A DNA stretch of 64,000 bases from Nymphaea colorata (GCF_008831285.2 NC_045142.1:8656713-8720712); one strand, 5' to 3'. Numbered from the stretch's first letter, positions 1-13,315 are shown. The notes: a model not told the origin generated them from the letters alone. Program-made: numbers and translations.

Positions 1-399
1 TCCAGGCCTTGAGCGATAGAGAGCAGAGGGTTCTAGAGAGAGAAAGAGAGAGAGAGAGGGAGAGGTTTGTGTGTGTGTGTGTGTGTGTAAATCAAACCTC
101 TTAAAGTTGATTGTTAAAACACTTTTCTGCACAATCGAAATGTACAAATATGTTCTTAAGAGAATTACCATGAGAAACATATTTAAAGTTCATCCTTTCG
201 AGTTTTTAATGTTTTATAACAATAGAAAAGTAAACAACTCTTACCAACATCAAAGTTTCACTAGTACAAAAATCAATAATTTTCAAAAAAGTAACTTCAA
301 TTAAGACTTTAGTTATGTTAAATTAGTGTTTATAAACAGTCTACAACGTTCATATTTTGTCTTAAATATTATTTTTACAAGAATTTAATATGTTCGGTT

Positions 400-441
<42 letters not shown>

Positions 442-1379
442 CCGCGCGCATAGGAAACAGGTAGCTGTGAGAACCTTATGTACTATATTACATGGAAATT
501 GTATGAGTCATCAGTCATCACTTCACTTTTAAGAAGATGGGTTGGTGGATGTTAAGTTGAAAAATAAGCCAAGCTTTTTCTTCAAAAAGCAGACATATCT
601 CACACATGATGAAATAAATAATTTTCTTTAATTGAGATTTTTTTGTCTTCTTTAGAGGGGTATTTCTGTTCAAAATAAAAATTGCTTTTTAAATTTTTTA
701 GACTTAATGTCCACCACCTAAGCTTCATAAAATTGACGAGCCATAGGATACCCATCTAATATGATATTTAAGAGTATGATGCCACTTTATATACATATAC
801 ATATATATTTATTTATTTATTTATTTATTGCATATGGCTATGCCACATCATTTATTTTATTTTTTATTTTTTAACTTTTCTTTCTAGCAGGCTTCCTGTT
901 CCTCCCTCGCCTCTCTTTTTTGAAACTTCCTCTTGATTTCATGGGATGCTTCTCTACCATTTTAGTATTTTCTTAGAAACGCTCTCTTTTTTCCAACTGC
1001 CCATTTGATTTTTATCTGGTAAATACACAGAAATAATTTTCTTGGAACTGCACATTTATATTTTAATATTTTGGGGTTGCCATTTCTATTTGAACTGCTC
1101 CATCTATCGCCAAAGTTAGTGCTCTAGTCCTTCACGGCTCTTTTCTTCTTAATGTTGTGGAAGGAGTCAGACTTAGTGCTCCTAAAATTATCTTTCACTT
1201 TTTTGACTTGTCTTTTTCTATTGCAAGAAATTTTCTTCTTGATAAAGGGTTCTAAGTTTCAACTAACCTAGCTCACATCTTAAATTCCTTTGGAACACCA
1301 GTATGTATGGTTGCCCTCTTTTCTTTTTTCTTTTTCAGGTTTATTTAAAACTTGTTTTGATATGTATTTTAGTGACACT
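1..1379. other. Gene-free AT-rich DNA with microsatellites
   Basis: I see no gene here. There is a compound (GA)n-(GT)n microsatellite at about 40-88, a (TA)n run at about 404-437, and a short TTTA repeat near 808-830. The open frames are short, low in complexity and without recognisable motifs. Confidence 0.6.
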
Positions 1380-1389
1380 CCAAGGGGTA

Positions 1390-1580
1390 GGGGCGGAGCC
1401 AAGATTTTTTTCAGGAAAAAACCAAACCGTCCACCGAATTATCCGGATATGGTCAAACTAAATCTAAATCTAAAAAATACATTATCCAACCAAAAAATTT
1501 TAATTTTTTAATGTATTTTTTTTTTTCAATTAGTTGGGGTGGGTCCATAGCTTAGGTGAGCTCCCCTCCATTCGCCCCTG
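1390..1580. mobile_element. MITE of the GGGGCGGAGCC family, 191 bp, with 10-bp target-site duplication
   Basis: The element begins GGGGCGGAGCCA and ends CGCCCCTG, so the ends are short inverted repeats. It is flanked on both sides by CCAAGGGGTA (1380-1389 and 1581-1590), an exact 10-bp direct repeat (9 bp if the terminal C is assigned to the element). The interior is AT-rich and has no coding capacity. A 9-10-bp duplication is typical of Mutator-like elements, so I infer a MULE-type MITE. Related copies lie at 22379-22567 and 32724-32908, and a weaker one near 40010-40250. Confidence 0.7.
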
Positions 1581-1590
1581 CCAAGGGGTA

Positions 1591-2575
1591 TAGTATAGCT
1601 TGTCAGGTAAGTGAAATCGCACACAAGGCAGGTCGTCGGTCTGATTTGTGTGAGTGCAATTCCTCTATATTATTAACAGTGGAATGAAGACACGCTAGTG
1701 GAATCAAGACACGCTAGTTGACAGATACTCCTACGCCAAACCGTCAAAGTTTCTCCTAAATGGACGTTTTCAAAAGTTCGCGGTTTTATATACATGGATG
1801 CCCTTCGAGAAATGAGGATTTCTTAATTAGTGCCCCTCAAGCCAAATTTTTTTTGAATCCACTATTCCTCCTGTTCACCCATACAAACTATTCCTCCTGT
1901 TCACCCAAACAAGTGCAAGCTTTTAGTGCTAATATGAACCGAGCCAAAAAGCTCAGACGAATTATTCAAAGTGCTGACCACAGTTTTCCACCATTTCCCT
2001 TCGTCCTGCCGTCTTTTTGACTTTTAGCTCTTTCTTCCACCATCGATCACTTCTCTTTTATTGAGCAAGTCCGATTCAATCCGGCTGCCCGTCCGATTCA
2101 ACTCTACTGAAAACACTTCCGATTCAACTCTATTGAAAGCACTTTCGTAAAAGAGACAAAATCGTAAAAAACGCAAAATACCTATTTTCTGAATGACGAT
2201 TTTACCCTCACGAAAACGGAAAATAATACCAAAATGTAAAATGTAACCAAAATACAAACTTGAAGAGGTAAAAAATTAATGAAGTTTTTAAATGTACATA
2301 ATGTAAATTTAGTAGTCTAGTGTGGGCAAATGCCCACTCCAGCACAACGTGGCTCCACCATTGGAAAATAGTAATAAATTTTAAATTTTTAAGGAATATC
2401 AACGTGTAAATAAGAAAGATTGTTTTGAGGTGCCAACATGAAAATAAGTGTTTTTTATAGTTTTGAATAGCAATTGCCCACACCTACCTCGGCCCCTGCT
2501 CATGACCATCCTTCATTTGGGGAGACAACAAAAAGAGACTATTGTTTTCTTGGATGGATATGTAGAGCCAGTGTA
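1591..2575. other. Gene-free interval with MITE-like debris
   Basis: No gene was recognised. A stretch at about 2330-2500 carries wording like the ends of the GGGGCGGAGCC MITE family (a GTGGCTCCACC block followed by an AT-rich stretch and a CC-rich end), but I could not set boundaries or find a target-site duplication. Confidence 0.4.
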
Positions 2576-2583
2576 TCTGTGGG

Positions 2584-2957
2584 TAGGGATGTCAATGGAT
2601 CGGATTCGGATCGGATACATCTTCAACCATATCCGTTTTTTCAGATATTCATATATTTGGATTCAGATTTGAATTCGAATAAAGCAAAGTCATATCTGAA
2701 TCCGAAATCTGATTTTACAATCCGAATCTGATTTTTATATTTATATCCAAATCCGAATCTGAATTTTGAACTGGATTTTGCCATTTTTCAAGTATTAGAT
2801 AAAGGATATTTGTCTAAAACTGAATCCGATCCGATATTCATGTATATCCGCATCCGATCCGATTTCTTAATCAGATATTAAATTTTTATCCATATCCGAT
2901 TTTTTCGAATCGAATCGGTCGGATATCCGATTCAAATTGGATATATTGACATCCCTA
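2584..2957. mobile_element. hAT-type MITE, 374 bp, with imperfect 8-bp target-site duplication
   Basis: The terminal inverted repeats are TAGGGATGTCAAT at the left and its reverse complement ATTGACATCCCTA at the right. The flanks are TCTGTGGG (2576-2583) and TCTTTGGG (2958-2965), an 8-bp duplication with one mismatch, as expected for the hAT superfamily. The interior is dominated by degenerate ATCCGA/ATCTGAAT hexamers and has no coding capacity. Two older relatives lie at about 48270-48640 and 49310-49640. Confidence 0.8.
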
Positions 2958-2965
2958 TCTTTGGG

Positions 2966-4640
2966 ATAGACTTATTACAAACTTGACGTAACGTTCTAAT
3001 CTACCATAAACTATATCTCGAGATTCAATTGTCCTATCTTCTACTTCCAAGCCTAAAAGAGTAGAATGAATGAAGTTTAGGAGAAGAGATCATATATCCA
3101 TGTCAAGGACATCTTCTCTCTATTATTCATATATCATTCATGGTTGAATCTCTCTGGACCATGAGGCCGCGCGCTCAATTAAGGAACTCCCGTTCCGAAA
3201 GTTTATCGTTTGTCAATGTGAATGCAATGTGAATATGAAGATTTTTTGGTCACGTTTATGTTTATGGGATCCGAACTTAGTTATGTGTCAGTGTGTGTCC
3301 TGCATAATTTTTGGTGGACTATTGACTAAAATACCTTTAGTTTACACTGAAAAGAAAACCTTTTGTAAAGATAAAAAATTAAATGAAAAAAAAAGAAGAT
3401 TATGGAGGATATTTTTTAATGAATAATCAAAATGTTCTTCCTTCCTTTACTGCGGACAATGCACTCGGCGCACGCAACTTTCTCTCTCTAGGATCAGGGA
3501 ATGCGTTCCAGCACGTGTCCCTGTTTGATTTACATTTGATTTGTGCAATATGTGTGTTCCGTGCGTGACTGTTTGTTCCACTATCAATGCAATAATTATG
3601 CTTGAAATAAAGTCTCAATTGGGCTTTTATTTATTTGAAAGAAAATTTAAATGATCAATACGTTCTGAAATCATGCTTAAACTTAAGTCTCAGTCTTTGT
3701 TTATTTGAAAGAACGAGACCGAAATCTTACTGATTCCATCAAACATGGACCGTAAGATGGGAACAAATGGAAAAAGTTATTTTTATGTGACCCTCTGCAT
3801 GTCAGTAATACTTCGAATGCGCGTTCCCATAAATTATATTATAAACTTCAACGCAACAAATCAAACGGTTTACATAAATTGCTTCAAGTCCGAACGAGTT
3901 GTTTGGATCTTGAGTTTCAGATTCTACTTTTTTCTTGGATCTGACAATCCGATTTGAAGTTGGTGAGAACAAATCCGATCCATTGGGAGCCTAACTGTGA
4001 AAACCCTCTCCTTTAATGGAGGAGAATGGGGAAATGAGATCAATTTTCATATTGCCGTAACTCAGCCGCCATTGAAGAACCTTCTTTATTTGACCGCCCA
4101 CCTACCACTTCCCATCATCATTAGAAACTTGGACCGATCTTCTCTTTTCTCTTTTCATATTATAATTTTTTCTTGTACGACACCAATAATTATATCTAAA
4201 TACGGTTTGAAGGTTCTAGTAAAGGAACAACGAAATTGCTAAACTAAATTCAAATATTAGATCTGGTACATGTTTTTAAAGGAATTAAAATCGGTCAGCC
4301 ATTTATTTGATTAGATGGTTTTTATTTTTTATTTTGTCGGTAAAAACCATCACTATATATATATAATATATAAAAGCTAGACCCGAGTTTGCCTTGTGCA
4401 GAAGTTAAGCTCATTTTTGCAAGTTCTTTAAAACTTTCCAAAATAATGGAAAGGGACGGTAGGTGAGGGCAAAAGGCAATTACCACTCACTTCATGACAA
4501 ATTTAACGCAAACCAACCTTTTGTTCTCCTCAACAATGGAAAACAACGGACCAAGTCTTGCGTGTCATAGCTCAAAGTTTCTCTAAAATCTAATCCGAAC
4601 ATTTTGGTGTTTGAATTTGAGCTTTGGGATCGAACTGTTA
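2966..4640. other. Gene-free AT-rich interval
   Basis: No coding frame, RNA gene or transposon terminus was recognised. The short open frames near 3229-3570 and 3745-4242 have plant-like base composition but no motif I know. Confidence 0.5.
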
Positions 4641-4644
4641 TCAT

Positions 4645-4891
4645 TTTCGTGTATTTTTCATTTTTTTTTCAGTTTTTTTAATACCATATAGTTTTTTTTT
4701 TTCATTTTATTTGCTATAAATCTACTTATTTTTTAATGTTTGTGCTATTAGTTTCTCACTTATTTTATTTTTCTCTATTTTTAATTTTTTAAAATTTTTA
4801 TAAATTTACCGTAATTTTTTTTCAAACTCACCGTATTATACTTAAGAAAAACCTCGCTGTTTAAAACTCAAAGACGTTATTTGTGACTATG
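4645..4891 (-). mobile_element. CATAGTC-family MITE, truncated copy
   Basis: This copy lies inverted relative to the complete one at 21207-21573. Its right end reads TTATTTGTGACTATG, and the reverse complement matches the complete copy's start (CATAGTCACAAATAACG) and continues through the AGTTTTAAACxGxGAGGTTTTTCTT segment and the AATAACACAAACxTT segment. The other end fades near 4645 with no clear terminus, so this copy is probably truncated. Confidence 0.6.
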
Positions 4892-5287
4892 AACTTCTGT
4901 CTCGAAGTTCACAAAAAAAAAGCCACCACTTTCCGGCCATCCAGTTACCAAAAGATTGCGGTGCTGACTGGTTCTCATTTCCGACCTATATGCACTAATG
5001 GAGGCAGACCTATGGAGGCAGACCTTTTGGTTGGAGAGAGCACTAATTCAATAACTTTAATGCTATTAAAAAGCATTTATACATATAGACAATCAAATTT
5101 ATCAAATTATTAATATAAAAATAAATAAATTTTGTGAGGTAATGTAGGATGTGGCTCCACCACTGCCAATATATCATCAGAAAATCAATGACTAAAGAAA
5201 AAAACTCACCAGTTGTTTTTTTTTTAGTCAATTTAACTCATCATTGAGGATCGACATTAGGCCCATGGCCGAGTCAAAATTTTTTGG

Positions 5288-5399
5288 TTGAGAGGCACTT
5301 GTACCATCGACCCGAATCTGGAGTGGGCAGCTTTGAGAACACCGATAATGGTCAAAGCACTTGAAGACACCGTTCGGGTGCTGCCACAGGTAAGTTTGC
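5288..5399 (+). other. Exon-like open frame ending at a consensus splice donor
   Basis: A plus-strand open frame of about 37 codons ends at CAG|GTAAGTTT, a near-perfect plant 5' splice site. The wording is less AT-rich than its surroundings. I recognise no protein family in the encoded peptide, and no partner exon is apparent on either side. It could be a dead gene fragment or chance. The frame continues past the donor to 5602 into low-complexity sequence, which fits intron. Confidence 0.25.
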
Positions 5400-5589
5400 T
5401 ACTGATTTTGATTTTAGGTGATATGCTTTTTATTTTGTTTATAGTTATAACAAAATTAGTAAGTTCCGATAAAAGCATTAAAGCAATGAAAACAAAAACA
5501 AGACCCATCTTTTTCCCTGGTTCTGAAGAAGAATTTCAAAAAAAAAAAATCCAGTTTTTTTTTCGCATTTTTTTCATTATTTTTAAGTT

Positions 5590-5806
5590 ATTTTTGCTTT
5601 AAAGATTAAAACTAAGAAATTATTATTATTTTGGTTTATGTCATTATTTTATCATTTTATCGAGTTAACTGTTATGTTTTTTGGTTAGTTTTCATTTATT
5701 CTATTTTTTTTTTTTAAATTGCCGAACTTTTCCCGAAACTTTCAAGAGATTTTCAGCTTTGAAAAACTTTGCCGTCAAAGCTCCGTTAACCATATTTGTG
5801 ACTATG
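5590..5806 (-). mobile_element. CATAGTC-family MITE, diverged partial copy
   Basis: The right end ATATTTGTGACTATG and the AT-rich stretch to its left resemble the copy at 4645-4891, in the same orientation. It is more decayed, with additional wording (for example near 5720-5790) not shared by the other copies. The left boundary is approximate. Confidence 0.4.
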
Positions 5807-8055
5807 CTTTGAATTGAAGCCAATATTGATGGAATTGGTTCATAATGGTCAAACGTATGCTCGAAATGTTAAGCAAGTCGAGTTCCAGTTGTAAGAACTC
5901 GACTCGGCTTGACTACACAATGAACATTGAATCATAATGAGAAAATAATTAAACAAGTAGCAACCAAATGAGTTAAACGATCAAGTTAAATGAGTTAAAG
6001 GAAATGAGACATGCTTAACTTAAACAAGTTAAATGAGAAGAAACTATGCTTTTTATTTCCATGGCATCCTCGTCGTCTAATCTTTTTTTGTTGCATCTGG
6101 CACCAGATGTAAAAGAGAAGTGCATTTAAAAGTTATTTTGTTATTGGTTTCAGTGTGGATGGTCCCATAGATTAAAACAGAAAATGTGAAAGATAATCCA
6201 CAATTTGTATGGACCTCCATAGATCCTCTTTTAGAGACTTCAAACAAATTGAACAATGGATCCTTTATGAGGCCATATAAAATGACTTTTAAAAGAATAT
6301 ACTACTTACAACCCAATAGTGCATATTGGTAAATCTCATTCTCTTTGATATCATACTAAAGGTACCAAGCTCTTATTCCATGAACCACAAACTTTCCTAT
6401 TCAGAAAAGGATCTAAGCGCCACCCAAATGCACGTACATAGCATATGACGTTTCACAGCCAACAATCCCTTTGATTTGAATGCCACTTCGAGAGAGGATC
6501 ATAAAAAAAAGAAACATACATTTAGTGGTAGATGAAACCTAGCTAAATATGTTTGTATAAAGACACAAACTAAACTTTCTAATTTGTTAGCTAATTTATT
6601 TGATAAGAAGAGGGTGATAATGGCGACTACAACTACTAAATACAAATAAAGAAAATAAGCATAGAAAATATGTATGGGAACCATAAAATTAGAAATGAAA
6701 AGTACAATCCAAAATGTTAGAAAATACAACCTAATGAATTTCACAGTCTGCGAGGGAAAGAATGAAAAACAAGATAAGTGAATGAGGAAACAAAAAATGA
6801 AAAACCATGTAGCTGAGTTGGTCTATTTTTCTTACAATCAAGAAAAGGAAAAAGAAGAAAGAAGGAAACAACTGGAGCAGCATAAAGAAAAAATTTAGCT
6901 AGCCTGAATTAAAAGAACATTGAAAAATACCCAAACATTACCACAAATGCATTGAAATTAACAAACAAAAACAAAAAAGGTCTATCACTAATTCCCAATT
7001 AAATCATGAACTTTATGTCGATTAAGACCCACCATCAGTGTTTGCTGGCAACACCAAAAATAGCAAGAAGAAGAGCATTAGTATTGCTCCATTCCTCCAT
7101 ATTTCTTCAAGTTCAAAGAAAAGCTCAATCAAGAATTGGGCACATGGATTTGATGGCTTCGAGTCCTTGTAAGGTAGTGATTCTGCATGAAATCAAATCA
7201 GGTACATTCGGAATCTACCTACTTTCACCCATTTGCATGAGTGTGTGTGTGTGTGAAAGAGAGAGAGAGGGAGAGAGAGAGAGAGAGAGAGATGAACTAG
7301 AAGTCCCCACTCAATTGATGCAAATCTAGTCTAAATCTTTTGGTTACTTGTGCTTGTGCAAAATGTGTCTGCTTCGAGAGAATTTCGAAAAAAAGAAATG
7401 AAGAACATGAGGAAAGGAACTGACCTGAGATGGCTTGTTTCTGGCAAGAATCCATTCCAATTTGGTCAAAAGATTTATGTACACCTTTTCAGCTTATTTT
7501 TCCTTTGTTTTACCTTTCCCTTTGTTTTGAGTTGCTCCAATGCATTGTTGATTTCTAGAACAGGCAGGAGTCGCCTCCCTAACGTGTAAACCTTGGAGGA
7601 AGGGATAGACATAGGCTTTGAGAAGAGAGGGAAAGGCAAGACATCAATCAGTTGAGAAATGATGCCTTTTTACTAGTTAAAAAAATTCAAAATTGCCACA
7701 AATATTTTATAATTTTTGTTAATACTACAACTTTCCCAACATTTTTTAGATTTGTACAAATAATGGATCATGGGTTTAAAGATATCAAATGTGCTGATAC
7801 ATGCCACCAGTATAAGGACTTACTAGTGACTCATTGATAAAATTAAACTAGTGATTCTTATTAGTGGTATAGACATTTTTCCCCCTTTTTTAGCCCAATT
7901 GTGTGATCCAGGTGTTGAAAACAAGCAAAGGTAAAAAATTGCAAATTTAGTTATAGGCAACTTAATTGTTGATAGGGTGGCAAGACATTTAATGTGCAAT
8001 TTAGATTTTAATTGGTTGTGTGATTTGGTTTTCATTTAATTGTATGATTTTTTCA
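5807..8055. other. Gene-free AT-rich interval with a compound microsatellite
   Basis: No gene was recognised. A compound (GT)n-(GA)n microsatellite occupies about 7236-7292. A few open frames, such as 7006-7329 and 7350-7589, run through it but owe their length to the repeat and show no domain. Confidence 0.5.
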
Positions 8056-11000
8056 TTTGATTGAATGATATAGTTTTAAGGCTTCAAATAGAGGGGCAGT
8101 TGTAACTAGAGCCGTCTTTTTGCTATCTTGACTTGTTGAAGTTTACTACATCCTTTGTTTGTAGGTAATATGTTTTGAGAGAGCAGAGGACAAAGAGCCA
8201 TGGTGTTGGCAGAGGTCTTTGAAGAGGACTATAGCTATTGGTGAGACCTTAGAACAACAAGAATTTTAACACGGTATGATGATTTCTTGAAGTAGTATGT
8301 CTCTAATACTATGTTCGTTTCTTTATGTAATGAGATATTCAATTAAGTCTCTTGAAGTGATATAAAACTTCATTAGCCTTACTGTAGTTTGCAATTGTCT
8401 TATTAATATAGTACTTAGCTGATGATTATAGAACATCAACAATATTGTGTGAGACATTCTAAATGTTGTTGATGTTTTTGTGTTGTTCACTCTATCACCT
8501 ATTTTTTTCAACATTTTTTTACTAGCATATTTCTTGTTTGTGTGTGACACATTTATTTTCATTATTGATGCTATCTTTTTGTAGGAATTTAGAAATGTTT
8601 TCTCTTGGTAACTTTTTTGTTATTTGATCAGTTGGCTTGCAGTCCAATAGTGGTATTTGGAGCTATTAGAGTACATGAAGAGGCATTTGAGGGTTATGCA
8701 TGCACTTTGATGACATTTTAGATAGAAACCAATTAATATGGATTCTCATGCAGCTATTTGTTGTCCCAATATTGGAATCCACATTATCAACGTGTTCCAC
8801 TACAAGAACTTTGAAATGATAATCATGTTGGAGTATGTGTGCTGTATCACTTGATTGAAGTATCATAAATCACTAGTGGTTGGTATAATCTAGTATGATT
8901 GTATGAACTACACACAAAATGTTTTAAGAGTTGAAATGACTGGAGGTTATGAAAGTGACATCAAAATTGGAAAAATATTTCGATTAGAAATCCTCACAAC
9001 AAACCCATGGAAATCAACCAATAGGGAGCTATACTCTTTCATCTTAATCTTTTTCAGCAATTACCTATTTAGTGACCCTTACAAAATGAGGATGCATGTG
9101 CACTTCATCTAATTTCTCAAAGATCTTGATGCAATGGATAGTTATACTTTGGCTGCTACTATGTTGGCCCATCAATTCAACCAATTGTGTAGAGTGTAGA
9201 CTGGTTGAAGTGCAAACGTTTTTGGCTAATGCAGGTACATTGTCATTTGTCATTGCTTTGCTTTTAACTTGATTTGTGTGCTATTTTTTTTTAATTGTTT
9301 ATGTATGTGGCATATATTTGAGTGTAGGAACACATCTAATTTTTTGTTTCAATTAGATGCTTATTGTTGGTCCATATACAAAGCTCGCAAAATGGGAAGG
9401 GATGAGAACAAATTTATACATAAATTTCCATGAGAGGGAGGTTTTTTATGCATTTCAAGTACATGAAGTATATGAGTATTTGTTTTTTGGTATGTCACTA
9501 AATTAGTAAGGTTGATTCATCATTACACAAGTTGATTTTGTTGCTTTGTTATGCATGTTGTTTTTTAGAGCACGTGATTTGGACATTTCACTAGTTATTG
9601 CACATAATGGATGGTGAAGGAATCTAGTAGGCAAAAAACTTTCAAAGAGAAATATTTGGCTGCTTTGCATAAACATCATAGATAAATAATACAATGTTTG
9701 ATCTCTAAGCCAGGTAGGGCTCCATCTACATTCAAGTGTCGCCTGTTTTTCCTTCAATGGGCAATAAAATTCACATGATTATCAACTTCCCAAGTGCACT
9801 TGTCAATTGGAGTTTTTATGTGTGCGCTAATGTACATCACTTATGTTGATTTTGATCTTAGTTGCAAAATTTTTGTTTGTAAATTTGCGTTGTCTTGATT
9901 GTAATATGTCAGGGTTTGTATTCATTTATAGCTTGCATCTCCTTGGCTAGTCACTCAAGATCGAAATCAACCACTCTTAATTCATACAACACTCTGCTTC
10001 TTGGCCAAGTACATTGACCATTATAAATTCACATGATTATCCAATTTATTATGTTTATGACAATTGATATGTGAGTTTGTTTAAGCAAAATGTGCACATA
10101 AATACAACGAAAAATTTTGAACTTTTCGAGTGTTATTAGTTTCTCCTTTACTGCTAAACAAAATTCACATGATAATTGACTTTCCAACCACATTTGTTGT
10201 TAGCACTTCACCTACAACCATTATTTCCTCAGCACATAAATGGTTCATAAGCTTTTGTTAAAGGAAGCTCATCATCTCCCATGTTTCCACTACCATCTAT
10301 ATCTACACATGTCTGGTTAGGCAAAATACATGGGTTCATCAAGCAAAACTAATTGCACATATCTGTCCAAGAGCATTCTATAATCAAATCCATTTGATTG
10401 TTTGGGGATTGGATGTACATGGTGGAAGTTGAACTGATCAAGTTTCATTCTCAGTTGTTGGTTGAAGAAAGCGACTATGAACTGCAAATCATTGATGATG
10501 CAACTCTTAATATTCACTGAATTATATAGTATAATGGTTTCCTTGAGAAAGTCCACCACAAATGCAATTCACTTTTTTGCAATGTAGGCAAATATCATTT
10601 GCACTACGCAAGTGTTAATTAATAATAACATTTGAATGTATAACATTAATGGCCATTTATGATTACCAAGTAAAGGCATTGTAGGCCAAGTGCGTTGTAA
10701 AAGTTAGAATATAAACAAGTTATATTAGTTGATACCAAGTAATCACAATATTTGTACTTATGACTCAACTTTATTTGTAGTTGGAAATTACTATGCACAT
10801 CCCTTTTATGTTGTTCATTCATTAACTGGTCTTCCCATCTTATTTTTCAACCCCCAATAGTGGGTTGCTTATTCTGGAAGTGGATAACAAAAGCTTAGGA
10901 GACATGCACACAAACTTGACTTCAGATTTGTAAATTGAAGAAAAATGTATGATCATTGATTGTGCCATTAACTCTATGCATGTGCTAAAGTGGTTGTATG
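8056..11000. other. Decayed sequence with weak internal repetition, no gene recognised
   Basis: The stretch has the texture of very old transposon or gene debris: moderately coding-like words broken by frequent stops. Blocks around 9750-9860, 10020-10070 and 10150-10215 share the phrase TTCACATGAT followed by similar text, which suggests diverged tandem copies. I could not assign a transposon class from either strand. Confidence 0.35.
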
Positions 11001-12990
11001 TGGCATATTTGACCCCTACAAATCATATGGTAGCTAGTATCGGGCAATGACATGAAACAACATGCTGGAAAAGAGTGGTGGGAATATATTAATACAAATT
11101 TGTAAAGGTGATAATTCAAAAATAAAGAAATGACATCAATAGATGAATGACATGTTAAATACAGTTTTATGGATGTAGATGTATTTAATTTATTATACAT
11201 TACAAATCATAACTAGTACCTACAAGTTCAACCATGACATGGGGAAAGCTTAATTTGAAGCTCATGAATAAATGCATTTTGATGTGCTAGTTTGTAAAAA
11301 CCAACTTAATCATTCGTTCATGCTCATAATTGCAAGCTTAATTGTGCCTATTTTGGATTATATTCATTGTCACTTGTCATTTTTGCAAACCCTAGGATGA
11401 GGTCTATTACTTCAAATTCATCACTAATCATTGATGGTTTGAAGACCAAATAAAACGACTTCAGCAAATTCTTATTCCGATTGACTTGCCTTTTGACTTT
11501 CTTGTATAATTGCAAGTTTTTCCTCACACATACATGTAAGCTTGAAAGGTTCACATGGATGAGCACAATTGAATATATTTGTCAAGTTACAGTTAGAACG
11601 ACCCAATTGAGCATATTCAATTTATTATGCATATTTCAAAACATTATTTGTATCTATAAGTTCAGCTATAAGATGAAGAAAGTATCCTTCAACTTTATGA
11701 GTAGGTGAATTTTGATGTACAAGATAGTGATAATCACATCAACAACATTTAGTGATCAATTTAATCATTAGTTCATGCTTCAGAGCCTTCATAACTTAAC
11801 TATTTACACGCTTGGGGGTTGCATATTTTTCCCTGCTTCTCATTCTTGCAAAATTTGAGATTTGGAGTCTGCCACTTCCAATTCATAATTAGTTGCCAAT
11901 GGTTGGGCTATTGAAAAGAGTAACTTTAGCTTAATTAACGTAATGATTGACTTGCTTTTGGCTTTCTTGTATTGTAGACTCAGTCTCACATGTGTATCAA
12001 GCTTGAAAGGTTCACATGGATGAGTACAAATGCATATACTTGAGAAGTTATAGTTAGATCATATACTCGAGAAGTTACAGTAAGATTGAACCAAAACCAA
12101 GTACTGCATTTAATTGACTCTCTCTCTCTCTCTCTCTCTTTATATATATATATATATGAGGAAAACACACTTCAAAACTTACAAGTACGTGAATTTTGAA
12201 ATACATATTTATGATATGAAAGTCAACCTCATTTATAAATAAATTAAATTACTGATGCATGCTTTTAAGTTCGTATAATCTAATTGTGCCTATGCTTGTC
12301 ACATGTTATATTTGCTTGTCACCTATATGTTCTTTGCCTCTCACCTGTGATTGGAGTCTATCGTTCTAAATTTGTATTAAAAGAATTTGTGACATTTAAT
12401 GTTGAAGTTTGCCAGATTTGACATAAATGTTGCTCACTTACACCAAAAAACAAAACATGCAGTTAAATGCCAAAAAAATTGCACTGTTGTCAAGTTATCA
12501 TGAACACATGCTCTAGTTACACTATGCTTCAACAAAATTTATTTCAATATCCGGTATCAAATACATTACCAACATGTAAGAAACAAAATAAATACTATTT
12601 TTCATGCAAGAAGCACGAAGCAAGTGAAGCTTACTTGTACTGGTGATGCTTCTGAATTAGTATAACCTAATTGTGCCTATGCTAGTTATGGGCTGCATTC
12701 TCATCACCAATATGTTCTTGCCTAGCACCTACGATTCAAGTCTATCATCCTAAATTTACTAAGAGAATGTGCGATGTTTGATGTAGAAGCTTGTCACATT
12801 TGACACAAATGTTGTTTACTTAGATCAACAAACAAAATTTGTAGATACATTCAAAAAAGTAATTGTTCTTAATCAACACCTACTCCAGTTAAACTACGGT
12901 TCAACAAAGTTCAATTTCCAATATCAAAAGCATCACCAACATGTAAGGAACAACATAAATACTCATTCTCATGTAAGAAACTAGTGGATT
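11000..12990. repeat. Diverged tandem repeats, two unit types
   Basis: Unit type 1 spans roughly 11170-11600 and recurs at about 11610-12100. Both contain AAGCTTGAAAGGTTCACATGG (11536 and 12000), a TTGACTTGC-TTTTG-CTTTCTTGTAT block, and ATTTGTATCTATAAGTTCA-like wording. An earlier partial unit lies near 11000-11280. Unit type 2, about 390 bp, covers about 12262-12640 and again about 12650-12990, sharing CTAATTGTGCCTATGCT, TTTGACA-AAATGTTG-TTACTTA and ACATGTAAG-AACAA-ATAAATACT. Divergence is high, so the array is old. A (TC)n-(TA)n microsatellite at about 12118-12158 sits inside it. Confidence 0.55.
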
Positions 12991-13315
12991 TTACTTATAC
13001 TAAACACAAATGCTCAAATCATGGTCGCAACATACATATGATATAGTTTAAAATTACAACTATTTCATAGATGGTACTCAAGTACAATAGGGCTAGAAGA
13101 CCATATATCTACAGACATATGGATGTAACAACATGTTGCATCTTTCGTTGGACATTGTCAGATGAATATATTCAATCTGAATACAAAATTACTCATAGGA
13201 GGTAAACAACATATATATGTTTCTATAAAACAACAATGTTTTGACAAATAGTGGTCAAGTACAATATGACATAGGGGAATGTAAGCATGCTCACAAGCAG
13301 CTATAATAACCTGTT

